Shown here: piece after piece, positions 7,911-13,301 of the stretch
Numbering within the stretch: position 1 is the stretch's first letter
Layout: the number at the start of each line of letters is the position of its first letter
NCBI GenBank assembly: GCA_024762485.1
Contig: JANTHH010000053.1
Location: forward strand, 1-13,301
DNA length: 13,301 bases
Direction of reading: 5' to 3'
DNA from: Chromatiales bacterium
Lineage (GTDB): Bacteria; Pseudomonadota; Gammaproteobacteria; Chromatiales; Chromatiaceae
The notes under the pieces: model-generated
Told to the model about the DNA's origin: nothing
The model's input: the letters and a program-made list of their open reading frames with translations, nothing else
The model's database searches: none
Made by a program: the position numbers and the translations under genes

Positions 7911-8588
7911 TCAGCCCGGACCCTCGCCGGCGGACTCGATCCGGCGCAGGCGCTCAAGGCTGTCGCCGAGGGTTCGCTTGTGGATACCGAGGCCGGCCAG
8001 CAGCCCGTCCAGCAGTGCCGGCACACCGATGCGGTCGAACAGCCAGTTGCTCCAGCCGTTGATGACGGCGAAGTTCGAATCGTAGGGCGCCCGGTGATGG
8101 CGGGCGTGCTCGACCGGCCCCACCACCAGCCGCAAGCGCTGCAGCCAGCGCACCGCGCCCCGCGTCTGCGGCATGTGGGCCCAGCGGTGGAACAGCTGGG
8201 TGAACACCCACAGCGACCCCAGTGCCCAGCCGGCCAGCACCAGCCAGCCGGGCAACCAGCCTGCGACCACCACGGGCCACAGCAGCAGCATCACCGGGGT
8301 GACGATCCGCGCCGCCGGGCAGAGCACCTCACACAGCGGGCGCTCGGCAATGCCGCATGGCGTCAGGTGATGGCACTGAAAGTCACGCACCAGCCCGGCC
8401 CGCGCGGGGTCGCCGTAATGGTCGACCACATAGTGGAAGAGGTAGGAACCGGCATCGGCAATGAAATAGGTGAACAACAGGATCCAGCCGGCGTGGGGGA
8501 CGGGCTCGAGGACAAATCCCAACGCCCAGACCCAGGCGGCAAAGACCAGCAGCCAGGCCGTCAACCATAACTTCGCCCGTGATGGCAT
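7911..8588 (-). CDS. CarF/TMEM189/FAD4-type lipid desaturase
   Basis: This is a 225-residue integral membrane protein of the Lipid_desat (Kua/TMEM189 B-domain) family. Characterised members are plasmanylethanolamine desaturase (animal TMEM189/PEDS1 and Myxococcus CarF), which makes the vinyl ether bond of plasmalogens, and plant FAD4, which desaturates phosphatidylglycerol acyl chains. The histidine motifs expected to bind the di-iron centre are present in order: FHYVVDHYG (51-59, His52 and His57), FQCHHLTP (70-77), FHRWAHM (133-139) and HARHHRAP (161-168), followed by the typical INGWSNW (176-182). Hydrophobic segments lie at about residues 7-25, 33-48 and 95-130. The ATG at 8588 is chosen over 8609 because GGGAGG sits just upstream of it. 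The gene follows polA after 136 bases and ends in a structured region with a terminator. The substrate cannot be read from the sequence, and no plasmalogen or ether-lipid synthesis gene lies nearby. Confidence 0.85.
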   Translation of the reverse strand: MPSRAKLWLTAWLLVFAAWVWALGFVLEPVPHAGWILLFTYFIADAGSYLFHYVVDHYGDPARAGLVRDFQCHHLTPCGIAERPLCEVLCPAARIVTPVMLLLWPVVVAGWLPGWLVLAGWALGSLWVFTQLFHRWAHMPQTRGAVRWLQRLRLVVGPVEHARHHRAPYDSNFAVINGWSNWLFDRIGVPALLDGLLAGLGIHKRTLGDSLERLRRIESAGEGPG

Positions 8589-8590
8589 GT

Positions 8591-8599
8591 CCCCTCCCT
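8591..8599 (-). promoter_or_regulatory. Shine-Dalgarno site choosing the desaturase start
   Basis: The - strand reads AGGGAGGGG two bases before the ATG at 8588, with the GGAG core 5 bases from it. The upstream in-frame ATG at 8609 has no comparable site, so the shorter protein is preferred. Confidence 0.6.
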
Positions 8600-8724
8600 G
8601 ACCCGGCATCCGGTCGATCCACGCGGCAGCAGGCGGTCACGCCAACAATCCCGGGGTCGACTTCTCTCTTCGTTATTCTAGCCGGGTCTGGACTGTCTGC
8701 GGGCAGGGCCCGTGACTGACACCC

Positions 8725-11442
8725 TCAGTGCGCCTCGTCCCAGTTGTCGCCCACCCCCACGTCCACCTCCAGCGGCACACTGAGCTCGGCCGCCCCCTGC
8801 ATGTGCTCACGCACACTGTCGGTGAGTTGCGGCAGGGCATCGGGGTGGACCTCGAACACCAGTTCGTCGTGCACCTGCATCAGCATCCGCGCCCGGGGCT
8901 GCGTCTGCTGCAGCCACGCGTCCATCGCCAGCATGGCGCGCTTGATGATGTCCGCCGCGGTGCCCTGCATGGGGGCATTGATGGCGGTGCGCTCGGCCGC
9001 CGCGCGACGCTGGCCGTTGCGGGCGTTGATCTCCGGCAGGTAGAGCCGGCGACCGAACAGGGTCTCGACATAGCCCTGCTCTCGGGCCTGCTGACGGATC
9101 TGCTCCATGAAGGCGGCCACCCCGGGATAGCGGGTGAAATACAGGTCGATGTATTCCTGTGCCACGCCACGCTCCACGCCCAGCTGCTTCGCCAGTCCGA
9201 AGGCGGACATGCCGTAGATCAGGCCGAAATTGATCGCCTTGGCCGAGCGACGCTGCTCCGGCGTCACGGCACCCAGGTCGCCGCCGGCGAACACCTCGGC
9301 AGCGGTGGCCCGGTGGATGTCCTCGCCGGCAGCGAAGGCCCGGCGCAAGCCTTCATCACCCGACAGGTGGGCCATGATGCGCAGTTCGATCTGCGAGTAA
9401 TCGGCGGCCAGCATCTTCCAGCCCGGCTCCGGCACGAAGGCGCGGCGGATGCGTCGTCCCTCCTCGCTGCGCACCGGGATGTTCTGCAGGTTGGGATCGG
9501 ATGAGGACAGCCGGCCGGTGGCCGCCACCGCCTGGTGGTAGCTGGTGTGCACCCGCCCCGTCTTCGGGCTCACCATCTCCGGCAGCTTGTCGGTGTAGGT
9601 GGACTTGAGCTTGGCCAGACCGCGGTGTTCGAGGATCAGGGCCGGCAGTTCGTGCCCCTGATCGGCCAGTTCCTGCAACACCGACTCGGCGGTCGACGGC
9701 GCACCCTTGGGGGTCTTGCTGACCACCGGCAGCCCCAGTTCCTCGAAGAAGATCTGGCCGATCTGCTTCGGCGAGCCCATGTTGAAGGGCCGGCCGGCGA
9801 TCTCGTAGGCCTGCTGTTCCAGGGCATGCATGCGCTCGGCCAGCTGCCGGCTCTGTTCGGCCAGCAGTGCACAGTCCACCCGCACCCCGGTGCGCTCGAT
9901 GCGCGACAGCACCGGCACCAACGGCACCTCCAGTTCGCGCAGCAGGGCAGCCAGCTTCGGTTCGGCCTCGAGCTTCGGCCACAGGGTCTGATGCAGCTGC
10001 AGGGTGACATCCGCGTCCTCCGCGGCGTAGGGCCCGGCCTGCTCCAGCGGGATCTGGTCGAAGCACAGCTGCTTGGCGCCCTTGCCGGCGATATCCTCGA
10101 AGTGGATGGTGTCGCGGCCGAGATATTTCTTCGCCAGCGAGTCCATGTCGTGGCGGGTGGCGGTGGCATCGAGCACATAGGACTCGAGCATGGTATCGAA
10201 GGCGATGCCCGCCAGCTCGATACCGTGATTGGCCAGCACGCTCATGTCGTACTTGAGATTCTGCCCGACCTTGGCCTGCCCGGCGTCCTCGAGGATCGGC
10301 TGCAGCTGTGCCAGCACCTGCGCGCGATCGAGCTGATCCGGCGCACCCGGGTAGTTGTGCGCCAGCGGCACATAGGCGGCCTCGCCCGCCTGCACCGCGA
10401 AGGAGACCCCGACGATCTCGGCCTGCATGTAGTCGAGGCTGGTGGTCTCGGTGTCGAAGGCAAACAGCTCCGCCTCCCGCAGGCGGCCCAGCCAGTCGTC
10501 GAGCGTGGCCTGGTCGAGCACGGTCCGGTAGTCACCCTGGGGGGCGGCGGGGGCAGGCGATGCGTCCTGCGCCGCGCCGGCATCCTGCGCCTGGTCGAGG
10601 GTGGCGAGCAGCCGCCGCGCCTCGATGTGCCGATAGATGTCACGCAGTTTGTCGACATCCGGTTCGCGGACACGCAGGTCCTGTGGATGAACATCCAGTG
10701 GCACATCGGTCTTGATGGTGGTCAACTCGCGCGACAGCGGCAGCTGGTCCAGGCTGGCGCGCAGATTGTCGCCGATCTTGCCCTTGAAACGGTCCGCATT
10801 GGCGATGATGTTGTCCAGGTCGCCGTATTCCTTCAGCCACTTGGCCGCGGTCTTGGGGCCGACCTTGGGTACGCCGGGGATGTTGTCCACGCTGTCGCCC
10901 ATCAGCGCCAGGTAGTCGATGATCTGCTCCGGGGCGACACCGAACTTGTCGATCACACCCTCGCGGTCGCTGACCGTGTCGGACATGGTGTTGACCAGGG
11001 TGACATGGTCGTCCACCAGCTGGGCCATGTCCTTGTCGCCGGTGGAGATGACCGTCTCCATACCCTGCTCGGCCGCCTCGCGCGCCAGGGTGCCGATGAC
11101 ATCGTCCGCCTCCACACCATCGACCACCAGCAGCGGCAGCCCCATCGCCTTCACCGCCTCGTAGAGCGGCGCGATCTGCGCCTTCAGCTCGTCCGGCGTG
11201 GGCGGCCGGTGGGCCTTGTACTCGGGATACATGTCGTCGCGGAAGGTCTTGCCGGGGGCGTCGAACACCACCGCCATGTGGGTCGGCTTATAGTCCTGCA
11301 GCAGCTTGCGCAGCATGTTGATGACGCCCACCAGCGCACCGGTGGGCTCACCCTTGGAGTTGGTCAGCGGCGGCAGGGCATGGAAGGCACGGAACAGATA
11401 GGACGAACCGTCCACGAGGATGAATGGGGGTTTTTCAGACAT
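8725..11442 (-). CDS. polA: DNA polymerase I
   Basis: DNA polymerase I removes RNA primers and fills gaps in replication and repair. The 905-residue protein (E. coli 928) has all three domains with active residues intact. The 5'-3' exonuclease spans about 1-285 (GVEADD at 109-114, STGDKD at 133-138, LMGDSVDNIPG at 180-190 and a helix-hairpin-helix at 191-200). The 3'-5' proofreading domain spans about 305-490 (FDTET with Asp330 and Glu332, KYD with Asp399, YAAEDAD with Asp476). The polymerase domain holds motif A DYSQIELR (681-688), motif B RRSAKAINFGLIYG (731-744, with Phe739 and Tyr743) and motif C VHDE (857-860). A linker rich in Ala, Gln and Pro (285-302) joins the first two domains. The ATG at 11442 begins the family's standard N terminus, but the Shine-Dalgarno sequence is weak (GAG). 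A terminator for the upstream gene ends only about 10 bases before this start, and no promoter is visible in the gap. Confidence 0.98.
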   Translation of the reverse strand: MSEKPPFILVDGSSYLFRAFHALPPLTNSKGEPTGALVGVINMLRKLLQDYKPTHMAVVFDAPGKTFRDDMYPEYKAHRPPTPDELKAQIAPLYEAVKAMGLPLLVVDGVEADDVIGTLAREAAEQGMETVISTGDKDMAQLVDDHVTLVNTMSDTVSDREGVIDKFGVAPEQIIDYLALMGDSVDNIPGVPKVGPKTAAKWLKEYGDLDNIIANADRFKGKIGDNLRASLDQLPLSRELTTIKTDVPLDVHPQDLRVREPDVDKLRDIYRHIEARRLLATLDQAQDAGAAQDASPAPAAPQGDYRTVLDQATLDDWLGRLREAELFAFDTETTSLDYMQAEIVGVSFAVQAGEAAYVPLAHNYPGAPDQLDRAQVLAQLQPILEDAGQAKVGQNLKYDMSVLANHGIELAGIAFDTMLESYVLDATATRHDMDSLAKKYLGRDTIHFEDIAGKGAKQLCFDQIPLEQAGPYAAEDADVTLQLHQTLWPKLEAEPKLAALLRELEVPLVPVLSRIERTGVRVDCALLAEQSRQLAERMHALEQQAYEIAGRPFNMGSPKQIGQIFFEELGLPVVSKTPKGAPSTAESVLQELADQGHELPALILEHRGLAKLKSTYTDKLPEMVSPKTGRVHTSYHQAVAATGRLSSSDPNLQNIPVRSEEGRRIRRAFVPEPGWKMLAADYSQIELRIMAHLSGDEGLRRAFAAGEDIHRATAAEVFAGGDLGAVTPEQRRSAKAINFGLIYGMSAFGLAKQLGVERGVAQEYIDLYFTRYPGVAAFMEQIRQQAREQGYVETLFGRRLYLPEINARNGQRRAAAERTAINAPMQGTAADIIKRAMLAMDAWLQQTQPRARMLMQVHDELVFEVHPDALPQLTDSVREHMQGAAELSVPLEVDVGVGDNWDEAH

Positions 11443-11451
11443 GATCTCGGC

Positions 11452-11479
11452 AATAAAAAACGGGCCACCCGGCCCGTTT
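11452..11479 (-). terminator. Intrinsic terminator between the CigR-like gene and polA
   Basis: On the - strand AAACGGGCC pairs perfectly with GGCCCGTTT (9 bp) around a 4-base loop, and the T run continues as TTTTTTATTG. It begins 22 bases after the stop of the CigR-like gene. The run of T residues lies on the - strand side only, so it acts on transcription toward polA. Confidence 0.9.
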
Positions 11480-11501
11480 CAGAGGTTAACCCGGATGAGG
11501 G

Positions 11502-12050
11502 TCATTGTCCCAGGATATCGAGGATTTCTCGGGTATTGCGCATCACCCGGAAGACCTTGTCGCCGATGACCCGCGTCTCGGTGCCCTCGGGATCGTGCAG
11601 CCGACGCGCCCAGTCGTAGGGCAGCGGTTCAGACTGACTGTAGAGATCACCGTCGATCACCTCGCCACGGGCCAGCTTCTTCTGCCAGCCGGGCGGCAAC
11701 TGGCCGCCCCGCGCAACCTTCTTCTGCAGACCTGGCGGCAGCGGCTTCTGCTTGCCTTTTCCGCCCTTGCCGTTGTGCTTGTTTTTCTTGTGATCATCGT
11801 CATCGTCGGCACCCTCGTCGTCGGCATCCTGATCGTAAACACTGTGCTGGCGGGTGCGCAGAAACTCGCGCAGGCGCTGTCGCTCGGTCTCGGTGAACAA
11901 CCGGCCGGCCGATGATTGGGTGGACGTGTTCGCCGTGGTGCTGCCGGTCTCCTGCCTGCTGTCGGACCAGAACTTCCACCAGGGGCTGTCTGTGGCCGTC
12001 GCCAGCGCCGGCATGACCAGCAGCAGTACACTGCCTATGATCTTCTTCAT
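11502..12050 (-). CDS. CigR/RcnB-like periplasmic protein
   Basis: This is a 182-residue exported protein. Residues 1-19 are a clear Sec signal peptide (MKKIIGSVLLLVMPALATA). The C-terminal half resembles the CigR/RcnB-like family: two consecutive LPPG units, LPPGLQKKVARGG (104-116) and LPPGWQKKLARGE (118-130), then PLP, and a short domain with VIGDKVFRVM (161-170) and REILDIL (174-180). In this family Salmonella CigR is described as an anti-virulence regulator and RcnB as a periplasmic factor in Ni/Co homeostasis. Neither role can be inferred here. The middle is low-complexity, with an acidic tract (74-86, nine Asp or Glu in a row apart from Gly and Ala) followed by a Lys/Gly/His tract (87-102), which might bind metal ions or polyanions. 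The start at 12050 is set by AGGAGG 9 bases upstream and by the signal peptide; the ATG at 12110 would only add a charged extension. It is divergent from the PhnD-like gene and has its own terminator. Confidence 0.72.
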   Translation of the reverse strand: MKKIIGSVLLLVMPALATATDSPWWKFWSDSRQETGSTTANTSTQSSAGRLFTETERQRLREFLRTRQHSVYDQDADDEGADDDDDHKKNKHNGKGGKGKQKPLPPGLQKKVARGGQLPPGWQKKLARGEVIDGDLYSQSEPLPYDWARRLHDPEGTETRVIGDKVFRVMRNTREILDILGQ

Positions 12051-12059
12051 TGAATCTTT

Positions 12060-12065
12060 CCTCCT
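12060..12065 (-). promoter_or_regulatory. Shine-Dalgarno site for the CigR-like gene
   Basis: The consensus AGGAGG lies 9 bases before the ATG at 12050, which starts a canonical signal peptide. It rules out the upstream ATG at 12110 as the main start. Confidence 0.8.
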
Positions 12066-12189
12066 GATTGCCACCGATAACCGCCCGGATGCGGGGAAAT
12101 AACCGGCCATGGGTTTATGGATCCGCTCTCATCTGCAAACAGCCGACAGGGGGAGCGGTCCTCCCGTTCCCAAGGGCTCTGATCCCTTC

Positions 12190-12218
12190 TTGGCGCTCAG
12201 GTTCACAGACAGTATATT
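12190..12218 (+). promoter_or_regulatory. Sigma70-type promoter for the PhnD-like gene
   Basis: A -35 TTGGCG (12190-12195, 4 of 6 to TTGACA) is followed after exactly 17 bases by a -10 TATATT (12213-12218, 5 of 6 to TATAAT). Transcription would start near 12225, about 46 bases before the ATG at 12271. That excludes the longer reading beginning at 12109, which starts upstream of this promoter. Confidence 0.55.
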
Positions 12219-12270
12219 GGACGTCCCGATTGTCCTGACTCCGGCCACGATTGCCTGCCACGCATCCACG

Positions 12271-13110
12271 ATGCCTACCCGCCAACCGAAACGACTGCTG
12301 ATACTGCCCCTGCTGCTGGGTCTGCTGTCAGGCCTGTTGCTGGCCGGGAGCACCCGTGCGGACGGACCGGCGACCTACACCTTCGCCATCGTACCCCAGC
12401 ACTCCGCCATCCGCACCGCCGAGACCTGGGGTCCGCTGGTGAAATATCTCCGCCGCAAGACCGGCGTGAAGCTCGAGCTGCGCAGCGCCCGCAACATTCC
12501 CGAATACACCGAGAACCTGCGACGCGGGGCCTACGACTTCGGTTATATGAACCCCCACCAGTTCATCAGTTTCGAGCAGGATCCCGGCTACCGGCCGCTG
12601 GTGAGGGCGCGGGACAAACGGATCACCGGCATCCTGGTGGTGGCAAAGGAAAGCCCAATCCATGGGCTCAAGGACCTGGAGGGCAAAACCATCGCCTTTC
12701 CGTCAGCCAACGCCTTCGGCGCCACCACGCTTCCACGGCAGGCCCTGAACAGTGCGGGCATCCGCTACACACCGCGCTTCGCCACCACCCATGATGCGAC
12801 TTACCTCGACGTGGCCGCCGGCTTCAGCAGCGCCGGCGGGGGCGTGCTGCGCACCTTCAGGAACATGAAGCCGGCAGTGCGGGACAAGTTGCGCATCATC
12901 TGGCAATCCGAGGGACACACCCCCCACGTGGTCGCCGCAGCAAAGACCGTTCCGCCGACGGTTGCGGCCGCCATAAGCCAGGCACTGACCGGTCTCGAGC
13001 AGAGCCCGGCGGGGAGGAAGATTCTCGCGGGCCTGAAGCTCAAAGGCTTCACCGCGGCCAATTCGGCCGACTGGGATGACGTGCGTGCCTTGAACCTGCC
13101 CCCGCTGTGA
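12271..13110 (+). CDS. PhnD-like periplasmic substrate-binding protein (orphan)
   Basis: This is a 279-residue member of the phosphate/phosphite/phosphonate-type binding protein family (PhnD-like). An N-terminal signal peptide (basic 4-8, hydrophobic 9-26, likely cleavage after TRA at 28-30) is followed by the domain from about residue 36. Family landmarks are FAIVPQ (38-43), a helix with LVKYLRRKTGVKLEL (56-70), YDFGYMNPHQF (88-98), GILVVAKESPI (120-130), LEGKTIAFPSANAFG (136-150), HDATYLDV (174-181), GGGVLRTF (189-196) and the hinge-side GHTPHVVAAAK (215-225). No lipobox cysteine is present, so it should be soluble in the periplasm. No ATPase or permease gene (phnC, phnE) is adjacent, and the next gene is convergent. 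It therefore either shares a distant transporter or acts as a ligand sensor. The start has a poor Shine-Dalgarno but agrees with the signal peptide and the promoter upstream. The ligand is unknown. Confidence 0.85.
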   Translation: MPTRQPKRLLILPLLLGLLSGLLLAGSTRADGPATYTFAIVPQHSAIRTAETWGPLVKYLRRKTGVKLELRSARNIPEYTENLRRGAYDFGYMNPHQFISFEQDPGYRPLVRARDKRITGILVVAKESPIHGLKDLEGKTIAFPSANAFGATTLPRQALNSAGIRYTPRFATTHDATYLDVAAGFSSAGGGVLRTFRNMKPAVRDKLRIIWQSEGHTPHVVAAAKTVPPTVAAAISQALTGLEQSPAGRKILAGLKLKGFTAANSADWDDVRALNLPPL

Positions 13111-13124
13111 GGCCGGGAACCATG

Positions 13125-13301
13125 CTAGGCCTGCAGTGACCTGATCAGTTCGAGCAGATGGGCCTCCGCCTGGCTGACACCCTGGGCAGGCGGCGCGACA
13201 TCGATGTCATCCACCGCCCAGTATTCCGCCTGCCCGGCATGGTCGGGAAAATACGCCTGCATCATTGGCCGGTGCTCGTCTGCCTTCATGGCGATCACCC
13301 G
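13125..13301 (-). CDS. C-terminal fragment, probably low-molecular-weight phosphotyrosine phosphatase-like protein (partial)
   Basis: A reading frame enters from the right edge of the window and stops at 13125, giving 58 residues of a C terminus. It reads RVIAMKADEHRPMM (1-14), then AYFPDHAGQAEYWAVDDIDV (16-35), and ends in a Leu-rich helix, LLELIRSLQA. The EHRP, YW-x-V-x-DI pattern with a terminal helix resembles the end of LMW phosphotyrosine phosphatase or arsenate reductase-like proteins, where the Asp of the DI/DP region can be the general acid. The catalytic CxxxxxR loop would be near the missing N terminus, so the assignment is tentative. It converges on the PhnD-like gene with only 14 bases between stops and no visible terminator. 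Confidence 0.55.
   Translation of the reverse strand, partial: RVIAMKADEHRPMMQAYFPDHAGQAEYWAVDDIDVAPPAQGVSQAEAHLLELIRSLQA

Noticed and set aside
8675..8680. TAGAAT (- strand) as a -10 box for the desaturase gene
   Set aside because: It matches 5 of 6 bases, but there is no acceptable -35 at 16-18 bases and no TG extension, so I did not annotate it.
9535..11619. Very long + strand reading frame (694 codons) opposite polA
   Set aside because: It is antisense to a polA gene with every catalytic motif intact. Its composition (His, Gln, Arg, Gly, Leu rich without domains) is typical of the complement of GC-rich coding DNA, and it has no start signal.
12151..12188. Two short hairpins (GGGAG/CTCCC and AAGGG/CCCTT) in the divergent region
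   Set aside because: Both have 5-bp stems without a T tract and are easily due to chance in GC-rich DNA.
12109..12270. N-terminal extension of the PhnD-like protein to 12109
   Set aside because: It would put 54 residues ahead of a normal signal peptide and start upstream of the predicted promoter.
1..13301. CRISPR arrays, insertion sequences, tRNA or rRNA genes, prophage or defence genes
   Set aside because: No repeated spacer pattern, transposase, terminal inverted repeats, cloverleaf or rRNA-like sequence was seen; every substantial frame is accounted for by the listed genes.

Overview
The window reads as chromosomal backbone of a GC-rich gammaproteobacterium. A Chromatiales-type sulfur or autotrophic lineage would fit the DUF4124 protein, the orphan PhnD-like binding protein and the bacterial-type PEP carboxylase, but this placement is inference, because there is no rRNA or other marker gene. 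No mobile element, CRISPR array, tRNA or rRNA was seen, and coding density is high.

Layout from left to right. A small secreted DUF4124 protein lies on + (110-583). It converges on a very large membrane-anchored protein of unknown function on - (637-4746, GTG start), which is built as an internal tandem duplication. Next come phosphoenolpyruvate carboxylase (ppc, 4843-7653, -), a CarF/TMEM189/FAD4-type lipid desaturase (7911-8588, -) and DNA polymerase I (polA, 8725-11442, -). These are followed by a small CigR/RcnB-like periplasmic protein (11502-12050, -). Divergent from it is an orphan PhnD-like periplasmic binding protein (12271-13110, +) with a recognisable sigma70-type promoter. At the right edge is the C-terminal end of a probable low-molecular-weight phosphatase-like protein (13125-13301, -, partial).

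Six genes from the CigR-like gene down to the large membrane protein, counting only the - strand run, are not all one operon. A clear intrinsic terminator separates the CigR-like gene from polA, and a second separates the desaturase gene from ppc. The genes also share no obvious pathway: DNA repair and replication, lipid modification, anaplerotic carbon fixation and an unknown envelope function.

The stretch most worth a second look is the 257-base desaturase-ppc intergenic region (7654-7910). On the - strand it has four successive inverted repeats, the last followed by a T tract, and a perfect extended -10 promoter element (TGCTATAAT) inside the loop of that terminator. A further strong hairpin sits in the presumed ppc leader. 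The other notable items are the duplicated 1369-residue envelope protein, which has a signal-peptide-like segment in its middle as if two secreted genes had fused, and the plasmalogen-type desaturase homologue. The 220-base divergent region 12051-12270 holds a Shine-Dalgarno site for the left gene and a promoter for the right one. No gap exceeds 300 bases. I do not see a clear new multi-gene system here.
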